A program made the position numbers and the translations under genes. Of a stretch of DNA of 10,262 nucleotides, positions 1 to 5,957 are shown piece after piece (within the stretch, counting starts at the first letter, position 1; each line of letters opens with the position of its first letter). The DNA is from Coriobacteriales bacterium. GTDB taxonomy: Bacteria; Actinomycetota; Coriobacteriia; Coriobacteriales; UBA8131. The DNA lies in the NCBI GenBank assembly GCA_031267175.1, contig JAIRZP010000128.1:1-10262 (forward strand), given 5' to 3'. Under the pieces are notes generated by a model, which was not told where the DNA came from, ran no database searches, and was given only the letters and a program-made list of their open reading frames with translations.

Positions 1-214
1 GCTCCGCTTCGCTTGGATTGTTGAGATTGAAATCGGCAATTTTGTGTCTATCATATATTCCGGTACCAGGTATGCCCGTGTTCAGATAGGCTCCATTTTT
101 CCCAACATTAACACTTAAACCCCTGACGCCTACCGTAGCGCTCAGGCCTGACTTACTTAGATTAACTCTGAATCCAGGCATTACAGTGATTCTTTTTCTA
201 AACTTCCAGCTCAT
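1..214 (-). CDS. DUF4236 domain protein, N-terminal part (runs off the left edge)
   Basis: The visible 71 codons begin MSWKFRKRITVMPGFRVNLS and continue with LSKSGLSATVGVRG, NVGKNGAYLNTGIPGTG and then a more hydrophilic stretch. The W-x-F-R-K-R start, the N-L-S-K-S-G-L-S motif and the G-IPGTG motif are the hallmarks of the DUF4236 family, a short beta-rich N-terminal domain of unknown function that is usually followed by a variable region. The C-terminal part lies beyond position 1. The ATG at 214-212 is supported by a GAGGAGGT Shine-Dalgarno about 6 nt upstream. The coding DNA looks more A+T-rich than the copper genes to its right, so it may have a separate history. It lies downstream of its own promoter and a leader with a terminator hairpin. 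The family call is firm; the function is unknown. Confidence 0.82.
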   Translation of the reverse strand, partial: MSWKFRKRITVMPGFRVNLSKSGLSATVGVRGLSVNVGKNGAYLNTGIPGTGIYDRHKIADFNLNNPSEAE

Positions 215-217
215 GAG

Positions 218-400
218 CTACCTCCTCGCATCCTCTCCAGAGCGTAAAAATACCGCCGTCTCGCGACACGCGGTATCCTCTTTGTAATGGTGTGTAGTGT
301 TATCGTGTTTGCCCTCACCGTACGTTTCAGGGCGGTCAGTTATCAGGTTGTGAGCCCCCCCCCCCCCCGGCTTTGGAGCCTTTGACTTTAACTCAAACAT
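218..400 (-). CDS. Possible 60-residue leader ORF with a G14 tract, upstream of the DUF4236 gene
   Basis: An ATG at 400-398, preceded by AAGGTAGG about 6 nt upstream, opens a 60-codon frame starting MFELKSKAPKPGGGGAHN. It ends in a TAG at 220-218, only 3 nt before the DUF4236 ATG, so the two could be translationally coupled. The product is hydrophilic, has no membrane segment and I recognise no family. A run of 14 G encodes the PGGGGA segment, and both other frames meet a TGA soon after it (345-343 and 338-336). The last third of the frame runs through a terminator hairpin. A longer reading from a TTG at 490-488 is unlikely because that codon lies within the promoter -10 element. The frame could be a true small gene, a regulatory leader peptide or a chance ORF. 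Confidence 0.35.
   Translation of the reverse strand: MFELKSKAPKPGGGGAHNLITDRPETYGEGKHDNTTHHYKEDTACRETAVFLRSGEDARR
246..276 (-). terminator. Intrinsic terminator/attenuator hairpin in the leader of the DUF4236 gene
   Basis: Read on the minus strand, ATACCGC (276-270) pairs perfectly with GCGGTAT (256-250). Inside, after a small internal loop, GTC pairs with GAC around a GCGA tetraloop, which fits the stable GNRA class. The stem runs straight into a run of five U (250-246). There is no such run on the plus-strand side. It lies between the promoter at 490-519 and the DUF4236 start at 214, and inside the 60-codon frame, so it would truncate transcripts at about 240 nt unless the stem is kept open. 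It could also simply end a short RNA. Confidence 0.6.
355..368. repeat. Homopolymer of 14 C (14 G on the coding minus strand)
   Basis: An uninterrupted run of 14 C lies within the possible leader ORF of the DUF4236 gene. Long poly-G/C runs are classic slipped-strand sites that change length by one base and switch reading frames. This is the only such run in the window. Gain or loss of one base here would bring the leader frame to a TGA within 20 nt. The exact length may be uncertain because sequencing and assembly also slip at such runs. Confidence 0.9.
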
Positions 401-489
401 CGCGTACCTACCTTTCTCCTTTGTCTCTTGCCTTAAGCTTTGATAAGACCTTACCTGCTGTCTTGTCGTAGCCCGCTTTGTTGTGCGCA

Positions 490-519
490 ATTATATCCCA
501 ACAGGTGCAACGCGTCCAA
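490..519 (-). promoter_or_regulatory. Sigma70-type promoter driving the leader/DUF4236 unit
   Basis: On the minus strand a TTGGAC -35 box (519-514) and a perfect TATAAT -10 box (495-490) are 18 bp apart. Transcription would start near 483, leaving a leader of about 270 nt before the DUF4236 start. A small inverted repeat, CCAAT/ATTGG (516-520 and 528-532), overlaps the -35 box and could be a regulator site. The promoter lies after the histidine-kinase stop codon, so the DUF4236 gene is probably a separate unit rather than the tail of the copper operon. I saw no convincing terminator between the kinase stop and this promoter. Confidence 0.65.
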
Positions 520-567
520 TGCGAATTATTGGGGATTTGCGAAGTGAGGTGGATACTGCTACCCCTG

Positions 568-1950
568 TTACCCTTTCGCAATCCTCACCGTAAAGCAGCT
601 GCCCTGCCCTTCGTGGCTTTCTACGGTCAGGCTCCCGCCGTGGGCCACGACGAGGGACTGTGCTATCGTCAGCCCGATGCCCGCGCCGCCCAGCTCGCGA
701 CTCCGGCTCTGCTCCGCGCGATAGAAGCGCTCAAAGACCAGCGGGAGCTCGTCGGCGAGAATCCCCACGCCGTTGTCTTTGACCTGCACCACGCCGCTGT
801 CCGGCTCATCCATCACTGCAAGCTGGATACTGCCTCCCTCCGGCGTGTACTTTATCGCATTGGAGAGCAGGTTATGCAGGATCTGCTGCATGCGATCTTT
901 GTCGGCAACAACCAGGGAGGGCTCCCCTTTTACCGCAAGCTGCTGGTGCTTCTTGCTGGCCTCCGCACGCAGGTTCTCTGCAACCGTGTGGGCGCTCTCC
1001 TGCAGGTCGATGCGCGTTTTGCTTAAGACCAGGCCCTCACTCTCGATTCTTGCCAGCATTTCCAGCTCGGCTACCAGTGCACCGAGACGCTGTATCTCAT
1101 CATGGCAACCCTGCAAACGCTCCGGCGTAAGCTCCCACAGGCCCTCCACCATAGCTTCCAGATGAGCACCCACTGCCGCGAGCGGCGTGCGCAGTTCGTG
1201 CGCTATATCCGCGGTCATGCGTTTGCGCAGCTGCTCCTGCTCTGAAAGCGCGCGCGCGAGGTCGTTGATGGCACCGCCGAGGTCGTCGAGTTCCCGCGTA
1301 TTGGTTGTGCGCTCGAACCGCACGTCGTAGTTGCCCCGCGCAATCTGCTGCGCCAGCGAGGCGGTCTCGGCAACGGGACGGGCAATCCTCCGCGCCAGCA
1401 CGTACCCCACCACGACGGCCAGCACACTCGCAAAAATCGCGATACTCACGAGGATGGTGTTGAGGGCGCTGATAAATGTGAAGTCGTTCTCGCTCAGAAA
1501 ATACGGACCATACGAGGTGACGGAGGCAAAGCCCACCATTTGGCCGTTGTGGCTTATCTCAGAGCCCCACTCGCTGAATACCCCGGCCTGGCCGTAGGAT
1601 TCCATGCGCGCCGAGATGTCGTCCATGATTTGTCCGCAGAGGGTCATGTCATGGCTTTCGGCATCCCATACAACATCTCCCTCGGCGTCGGAGAGCCTGA
1701 GGATGTACCCGTCGTACAAGGCCTGCATGCCCACGGCATGCACATAGTCGGAGTTCCAGCTTTGCGTGGACGCATCGTATTGATTGCCCAGATCGGCGAT
1801 GATGTTCTCACTGCGTGTCAGTTCCAACTCGGTAAGGTATTTCTCAAACTCGCGATTGACAAACCAGTTGGAGAAAAAGCCTATCAACGCAATGGTGAGC
1901 AGCAATATCAGCAGAATCGACAATGAGAGTTGTGTGCGGAGGCTTTTCAT
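568..1950 (-). CDS. Membrane sensor histidine kinase of the copper operon
   Basis: This 460-residue protein has the classical kinase layout. TM1 is at about 8-30, an extracytoplasmic sensor region at about 31-160, TM2 at about 163-187, then a HAMP segment starting RRIARPVAETA. The HisKA motif IAHELRTPL has H251 as the phospho-acceptor. The catalytic domain shows the N box (HNLLSNAIKYTPEGG), the G1 box (DNGVGI), the F box (ERFYR) and the G2 box (GAGIGLTIA). It should autophosphorylate and pass phosphate to the response regulator encoded just upstream. The ATG overlaps the regulator's stop codon by 4 bp (ATGA), so translation is probably coupled; no strong Shine-Dalgarno is seen. The sensor region contains HDMTLCGQIM, a possible but unproven metal contact. 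Copper sensing is inferred from the operon. The architecture resembles BaeS/CusS-like kinases, but orthology cannot be assigned. Confidence 0.93.
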   Translation of the reverse strand: MKSLRTQLSLSILLILLLTIALIGFFSNWFVNREFEKYLTELELTRSENIIADLGNQYDASTQSWNSDYVHAVGMQALYDGYILRLSDAEGDVVWDAESHDMTLCGQIMDDISARMESYGQAGVFSEWGSEISHNGQMVGFASVTSYGPYFLSENDFTFISALNTILVSIAIFASVLAVVVGYVLARRIARPVAETASLAQQIARGNYDVRFERTTNTRELDDLGGAINDLARALSEQEQLRKRMTADIAHELRTPLAAVGAHLEAMVEGLWELTPERLQGCHDEIQRLGALVAELEMLARIESEGLVLSKTRIDLQESAHTVAENLRAEASKKHQQLAVKGEPSLVVADKDRMQQILHNLLSNAIKYTPEGGSIQLAVMDEPDSGVVQVKDNGVGILADELPLVFERFYRAEQSRSRELGGAGIGLTIAQSLVVAHGGSLTVESHEGQGSCFTVRIAKG

Positions 1951-2654
1951 CGTCCGTCACCCGCGAACTTATAGCCCAGGCCGGCAACGGTCAGCACGTA
2001 CACGGGGTTTTTGGGATCGTCTTCCAGCTTCTTTCTGATGTTTTTGACGTGGCTGTCGATGGCTCGGTCAAAGCCGTCAAAATCGTCGTCCAGTGCCACG
2101 CGGATGAGTGCCTCACGGGAGAAGACCTTGCCGGGATAGGTGATGAGCGCGGCGAGTATCTTGAGCTCGCTGGGCGTGAGCGCTACGGCGGTGCCGTTCT
2201 TGCATACCTCTCCCCTGTTAAAATCGACGACCAAGTCACCGTCTCGCCATGAGCTCCGCACGGTGAGCGGCACCAGGTCGCTCTCGCTGCGGCGCAACAC
2301 AGCCTCTACACGCGCGGACAGTTCCTTGAGGCTGAAGGGCTTGGTGAGGTAGTCGTCCGCGCCGAGCCTGAGCCCCTCGACCATCGCGTCCTCGCCTGAT
2401 TTTGCGGTGAGCATGATAACCGGAACCCGGGATTTTCTGCGGATGGCCGTGCAGACCTCCTCACCCGAAAGGCCGGGCAGCATCAAGTCGAGGAGCACGA
2501 GCGAGATATTCTCCCGGTCAAAGATCTCCAGGGCTCTTGGCCCGTTCTCCGCGGAAAACACCGTGAAACCCTGGCTCTCAAACAGAGCGCAGAGCACCTC
2601 CACAATCTTTGGCTCATCGTCCACCACGAGGATGGTTTTGCTGCTTCTCAGCAT
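1947..2654 (-). CDS. OmpR/PhoB-family response regulator
   Basis: This 235-residue protein has an N-terminal receiver domain (about 6-120) with the acidic pair D12/D13, phospho-acceptor D56 in LVLLDLMLPG, the T in MLTAK and the conserved K in the LTKPFS motif. A winged-helix DNA-binding domain follows (about 140-232), including SHVKNIRKKLEDD and VLTVAGLGYKF, as in OmpR/PhoB proteins. I chose the ATG at 2654 because GGGAG lies a few bases upstream and the receiver domain starts right after it; the frame is open for 12 more codons without a good ribosome site. It starts 84 nt after the copA stop codon and overlaps the kinase start by 4 bp. It probably activates the metal-handling genes of this operon in response to the partner kinase. 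The copper role is inferred from context, and a cognate binding site was not identified. Confidence 0.93.
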   Translation of the reverse strand: MLRSSKTILVVDDEPKIVEVLCALFESQGFTVFSAENGPRALEIFDRENISLVLLDLMLPGLSGEEVCTAIRRKSRVPVIMLTAKSGEDAMVEGLRLGADDYLTKPFSLKELSARVEAVLRRSESDLVPLTVRSSWRDGDLVVDFNRGEVCKNGTAVALTPSELKILAALITYPGKVFSREALIRVALDDDFDGFDRAIDSHVKNIRKKLEDDPKNPVYVLTVAGLGYKFAGDGR

Positions 2655-2667
2655 GCTGCTCCCTCTC

Positions 2668-2715
2668 TCCGTAGTCTTCTGCCCACGCACACGTGTACTG
2701 GCACTGCCCTACGGA
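2668..2715. repeat. Inverted repeat in the copA - response regulator gap
   Basis: A perfect 7-bp inverted repeat, TCCGTAG (2668-2674) and CTACGGA (2709-2715), brackets a 34-nt loop in the 84-nt gap. One arm lies just upstream of the regulator's ribosome site. A separate 10-bp palindrome, CCCTGCAGGG (2724-2733), lies directly after the copA stop. Neither is followed by a U-run, so they do not look like terminators. They could adjust mRNA stability between copA and the two-component genes, or be chance. Confidence 0.3.
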
Positions 2716-2738
2716 ATCCTCTTCCCTGCAGGGTTCTG

Positions 2739-5087
2739 TCAGCGCGTTGGCTTGAACCGCTTCAGCCGCAGCGCGTTTGTCAGGACCGAGACCGAGCTGA
2801 AGCTCATGGCAGCCGCCGCGAATATCGGGTTGAGCAGGGGCCCGCCCCACAGCAGATAGAGCATGCCCGCCGCTATGGGGATACCCACGACGTTGTAGCC
2901 AAAGGCCCAGAAGAGGTTCTGTTTGATGTTGCGTATGACCCGCTTGGAGAGCTGGATTGCGGTGGGCACATCCCTCAGGTCGCTCCGCATGAGGACGATG
3001 TCCGCGCTCTCCATGGCCACGTCCGTGCCGGAGCCGATGGCAATGCCGATGTCTGCCTGCGCGAGCGCGGGCGCGTCGTTGATGCCGTCCCCCACCATCG
3101 CTGTCTTGCGGCCTTCGCTTTGCAGCTTCTTGACCTCACCCACCTTGTCCTGGGGCAACACCTCGGCGAGCACGCGGTCGATACCCACCTGCCGGGCAAT
3201 GGCAGCAGCGGTTTTCTTATTGTCGCCGGTAATCATCGCCACCTCAATGCCCATCCTGTGCAGGCTTGCAACAGCCTCCTTGCTGGAATCCTTCATCACG
3301 TCAGCCACGGCTACGATACCGGCCAGCGTACCGTCCAGGGCCACATACATCGGCGTCTTACCCTCGCCCGCCAGTCTGTCGGACTCGGCTTCGAGCGTTG
3401 CGAGAGACACACCGCGCTCATCCATCAGCGTGCGGTTCCCCGCCAGGATGTTCCGCCCGCCGATCTGCGCCTCAATACCGCGCCCCGTGAGGGAGTTGAA
3501 GCTGTCAAGCTTCAGCAATTTCAGGCCTCTCTCCTGCGCCTGCGCCACAATTGCCTGGCCCAGTGGATGCTCCGACCCCTTCTCGGCCGAGGCCGTAATC
3601 TGCAGGAGATCGTCGGCGGATGAACCTTCGAGCAGCACAACATCCACAGATGTTGGTGCATCCTCGACTATCAGGAGGTCGGTCACTCTTGGCACATCCT
3701 CAGCTGTCACAAGGTCTGTGACCCTTGGCTTGCCCTCAGTAATGGTGCCCGTCTTATCAAACACGATGGTCTGGATCTGATGCGCGGTTTCCAGCGCCTC
3801 GCCGCCCTTGATGAGTATGCCGTTTTCCGCCCCCTTGCCGGTGCCCACCATGATGGCCGTAGGCGTAGCCAGACCCAGCGCACAGGGACAGGCGATAACG
3901 AGTACGGAGATGAAGATAGTGAGGGCAAACTGGAGGTCGCCGCCGGTGCCAAAGAACCACGCGATGCCGGCCACGAGCGCAATGAGACAGACAACCGGCA
4001 CGAATACGCCGGAAACCTTGTCGGCCAGCGCTGCTATGGGAGCCTTGCTGCCCTGCGCGTCCTCCACCAGCTTGATGATGTGCGCCAAAGCCGTGTCCGC
4101 TCCGATTCTATCCGCGCGAAATTGGATGGTGCCCGTTGTGTTGATCGTTGCCGCGTAGACGGGGCTGCCCGCCTGCTTATCTACCGGCATACTCTCGCCG
4201 GTGAGCATGGATTCATCCAGGGAGGTATGCCCCTCGACAACCGTGCCGTCCACGGGAATGTTGGCACCGGGCTTTACCACGATAATATCGCCGATTTCCA
4301 CCTCTTCCACGGGGATTTCCTTTTCCACGCCACCTTGCAGGATAATCGCTGTTTTAGGCGCAAGCCCCATCAGTTTCTTGATGGCCTCACTCGTTTTGCC
4401 CTTTGACACCGCCTCCAGCGACTTGCCCAGCAGGATAAGGGTGATGATCACACCCGCTGTTTCAAAGTAGAGCGATTCCACCGCCATGAAATCGCCCTGC
4501 GTAATCTGCCAGGTGTTGTACAGGCTGTACAAGACGGCGGCGCTGGTGCCGATAGCAATGAGGCTGTCCATGTTGGGGCTGAGCCGCGCGAGCGCCTTGA
4601 AGCCCACGGTATAGAAGCGATATCCCACGCCGATAACCGGGATGACCAATGCCAATTCCAGCAGCGCGTATACCAGTGGATAGTTCATCGGATCCAGCCC
4701 ACTCGGATAGGGCAGCTGGATTCCGTACTGCGTCAGCATCGGCACCATGGCGATGTAGAGCAGCGGCAGCGAGAAGGCGGCGGAGACGATGAACTTTGTC
4801 CAGAGCGTCTTGATTTCCTTCTGCTTGCGTGCCCTGTCCTCATCGGCGGCGTCCACCTTGTTAATCTCCAGCGCCTGATATCCGGCCTTCTCTATCGCCT
4901 CCCTGATAGCGGTAAGGCGGACCTGCTCCGGGTGATAAGTAACCGTGGCCTTTTCGGTGGCGAGGTTAACCGATGCGCTTTCTACGCCCTCCAGCCTTTG
5001 TATGACTTTTTCCACACGCTGGGAGCAGGCCGCGCAGGTCATGCCGCCGATAGGGATGGTGACGCTCTGGCTGCTGGTTTTCTCCAC
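2739..5087 (-). CDS. copA: CopA-type Cu(I)-exporting P1B-1 ATPase
   Basis: This 782-residue ATPase pumps Cu(I), and probably Ag(I), out of the cytoplasm. It has one N-terminal HMA domain (about 8-75) with the GMTCAAC copper site, six TM helices before the large loop and two after, and TGES in the actuator domain. The CPC metal motif is at 400-402 (ACPCALGLATPTA), D444 in DKTGT is the phosphorylated residue, SEHPLG lies in the nucleotide domain, and GDGINDAPAL is the hinge. The last helices carry YN and MSFSS, the Cu(I) signature of the P1B-1 class. An ATG six bases upstream (5093) is less likely as the start because the AGGAG site directly abuts it; the GTG at 5087 has 6-nt spacing. The stop codon of the DUF2318 lipoprotein is 14 nt upstream, so the two are co-transcribed. 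A 12-residue tandem duplication follows the phosphorylation motif. Function is firm; exact metal range is inferred. Confidence 0.95.
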   Translation of the reverse strand: MEKTSSQSVTIPIGGMTCAACSQRVEKVIQRLEGVESASVNLATEKATVTYHPEQVRLTAIREAIEKAGYQALEINKVDAADEDRARKQKEIKTLWTKFIVSAAFSLPLLYIAMVPMLTQYGIQLPYPSGLDPMNYPLVYALLELALVIPVIGVGYRFYTVGFKALARLSPNMDSLIAIGTSAAVLYSLYNTWQITQGDFMAVESLYFETAGVIITLILLGKSLEAVSKGKTSEAIKKLMGLAPKTAIILQGGVEKEIPVEEVEIGDIIVVKPGANIPVDGTVVEGHTSLDESMLTGESMPVDKQAGSPVYAATINTTGTIQFRADRIGADTALAHIIKLVEDAQGSKAPIAALADKVSGVFVPVVCLIALVAGIAWFFGTGGDLQFALTIFISVLVIACPCALGLATPTAIMVGTGKGAENGILIKGGEALETAHQIQTIVFDKTGTITEGKPRVTDLVTAEDVPRVTDLLIVEDAPTSVDVVLLEGSSADDLLQITASAEKGSEHPLGQAIVAQAQERGLKLLKLDSFNSLTGRGIEAQIGGRNILAGNRTLMDERGVSLATLEAESDRLAGEGKTPMYVALDGTLAGIVAVADVMKDSSKEAVASLHRMGIEVAMITGDNKKTAAAIARQVGIDRVLAEVLPQDKVGEVKKLQSEGRKTAMVGDGINDAPALAQADIGIAIGSGTDVAMESADIVLMRSDLRDVPTAIQLSKRVIRNIKQNLFWAFGYNVVGIPIAAGMLYLLWGGPLLNPIFAAAAMSFSSVSVLTNALRLKRFKPTR
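3657..3728 (-). repeat. Diverged 36-nt tandem duplication inside copA
   Basis: Two in-frame 36-nt units encode PRVTDLVTAEDV (residues 454-465) and PRVTDLLIVEDA (466-477), matching at 26 of 36 bases. They start ten residues after the phosphorylated aspartate, at the entry to the nucleotide-binding domain, where P1B ATPases usually have a single KP-x-V-T-D strand. The next stretch (SVDVVLLEG) may be a further decayed relative. The reading frame and all catalytic motifs are intact. Confidence 0.75.
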
Positions 5088-5093
5088 AACCAT

Positions 5094-5098
5094 CTCCT
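5094..5098 (-). promoter_or_regulatory. Ribosome binding site that decides the copA start
   Basis: AGGAG (5098-5094) is followed with no gap by ATG (5093-5091) and, 6 nt after the AGGAG, by an in-frame GTG (5087-5085). Ribosomes need several bases between the Shine-Dalgarno and the start codon, so the GTG is the better start even though ATG is the stronger codon. Two consecutive TAG triplets lie just upstream (5104-5099); the first is the stop of the lipoprotein gene. Confidence 0.6.
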
Positions 5099-5101
5099 CT
5101 A

Positions 5102-5722
5102 CTAACTTCGTTTCCAGTTGGCAAACACCCTTGTGGATTCCGATAAGAAGTCGTAGGAGAGCGTGATGGCCTCATCCGTCACGGTTTTGTCCTCGGCAAA
5201 AATCGGCCAGGGGTTGCAGCCGTTTGACTGTACCTCGACCTCACTTGTCTTAAAGCGGTTGCCGCAGTTCTGACAGACCAACACGTCTCCTTCCTGTTCA
5301 TAGTAGCCCCTGCCAGAATCGTAGCACACCTCGCAGGTGTTGAAGGCCGTGCGGATGGTTCCGTCCGGCGCCGTTACCGCCAGTACCTCCATGGTCGTGC
5401 CATCTATCACGACCGGGTAGAACGTAGCGGTGCTGGAAACGGCCGCAACAGGGATGGTGAGAAACTCACCTGCTTTGATTTCCTGCGCGCTGTTTGGCTC
5501 TGCGCCGCTGGTGCTGGCAGCACCGGAAGCAGTGGTGTTTGCTGTGCCGCTGGCTCTTTCTGAGGCATTGGTGTCTGCTGTGCTGGTGGTGTTTGCCGTT
5601 GCGTTGCTGTTCGTGCCGCTCGCACAGCCCGCCAGCACAGCTGCCAACAATAGCAAGGCCAGCGCTCCGATGAGGACAGACCACTTGACGGTATTTCGTG
5701 TATGTGTTGCTTGTGTCCGCAT
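5102..5722 (-). CDS. DUF2318-domain lipoprotein with CxxC pairs
   Basis: This 206-residue protein begins with a basic stretch and a hydrophobic signal segment (about 14-32) ending in the lipobox LAGC, so C33 should be lipidated and the protein tethered outside the membrane. A Ser/Thr/Ala/Asn-rich linker follows (34-82). The C-terminal domain (about 86-206) has C130/C133 (CEVCYDSGRGYY), C150/C153 (CQNCGNRF) and C169 in the NGCNPWPI motif, the pattern of the DUF2318 family. Members of that family are proposed to bind metal or an Fe-S centre and often accompany iron or copper transport genes; the true ligand is not established. The start ATG has AGAGG about 5 nt upstream. Placement directly before copA suggests that it holds or reduces copper at the outer face of the membrane. 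Family call firm; role inferred. Confidence 0.88.
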   Translation of the reverse strand: MRTQATHTRNTVKWSVLIGALALLLLAAVLAGCASGTNSNATANTTSTADTNASERASGTANTTASGAASTSGAEPNSAQEIKAGEFLTIPVAAVSSTATFYPVVIDGTTMEVLAVTAPDGTIRTAFNTCEVCYDSGRGYYEQEGDVLVCQNCGNRFKTSEVEVQSNGCNPWPIFAEDKTVTDEAITLSYDFLSESTRVFANWKRS

Positions 5723-5754
5723 GAAAACCTCTTTCTGAATCCTGGTTCCGATTC

Positions 5755-5901
5755 CTAGTCCTGATTGTTGCGCGGGGTGATGGTGGTGTCGCGCGTGGTA
5801 TCGTCACTCGTTCTCTTATCCTTGCCCCACAGGAAGAACATCGCAGCCGCGATGCCGACTACCGGTAGTATGCAGTGCCAGTGGCTTACTAAGAATTCCA
5901 T
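5755..5901 (-). CDS. Small single-TM protein (48 residues) with an HWHC motif
   Basis: A 48-codon frame between the fusion gene and the lipoprotein gene starts MEFLVSHWHC, continues through a hydrophobic helix (about 10-25, with ILPVVGIAAAMFFLW) and ends in a charged tail of about 22 residues, GKDKR onward. It starts at ATG 5901 with AGAGGAG about 9-10 nt upstream, ends in TAG at 5757-5755, and lies 56 nt after the upstream stop and 32 nt before the next start. Tight operon spacing, a good ribosome site and a sensible membrane profile with positive residues after the helix argue that it is real. H7, H9 and C10 at the outer end of the helix could form part of a metal site. I recognise no named family. 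It may be a partner or stabiliser of the neighbouring membrane proteins. Confidence 0.72.
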   Translation of the reverse strand: MEFLVSHWHCILPVVGIAAAMFFLWGKDKRTSDDTTRDTTITPRNNQD

Positions 5902-5957
5902 GGTAACGCTCTCCTCTCTCGCTTCTGTTAAGGGCTTCGCTGCTCGTGGTCATTGTC

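Noticed and set aside
300..345. Bases around ACGTACGGT recalled the 3' part of group II introns
   Set aside because: Only about nine bases match, and no intron-encoded reverse transcriptase, domain V hairpin or intron boundary was seen.
218..490. A 90-codon reading of the leader frame from a TTG at 490
   Set aside because: The TTG overlaps the -10 box of the only good promoter and would lie upstream of the transcription start; the internal ATG at 400 has a better ribosome site.
478..1026. Long open frame on the plus strand opposite the histidine kinase
   Set aside because: It is a shadow of the kinase gene: biased composition, no family motif and no credible ribosome site. The same holds for the other plus-strand frames across 770-7400 and the minus-strand frames across 8100-10236.
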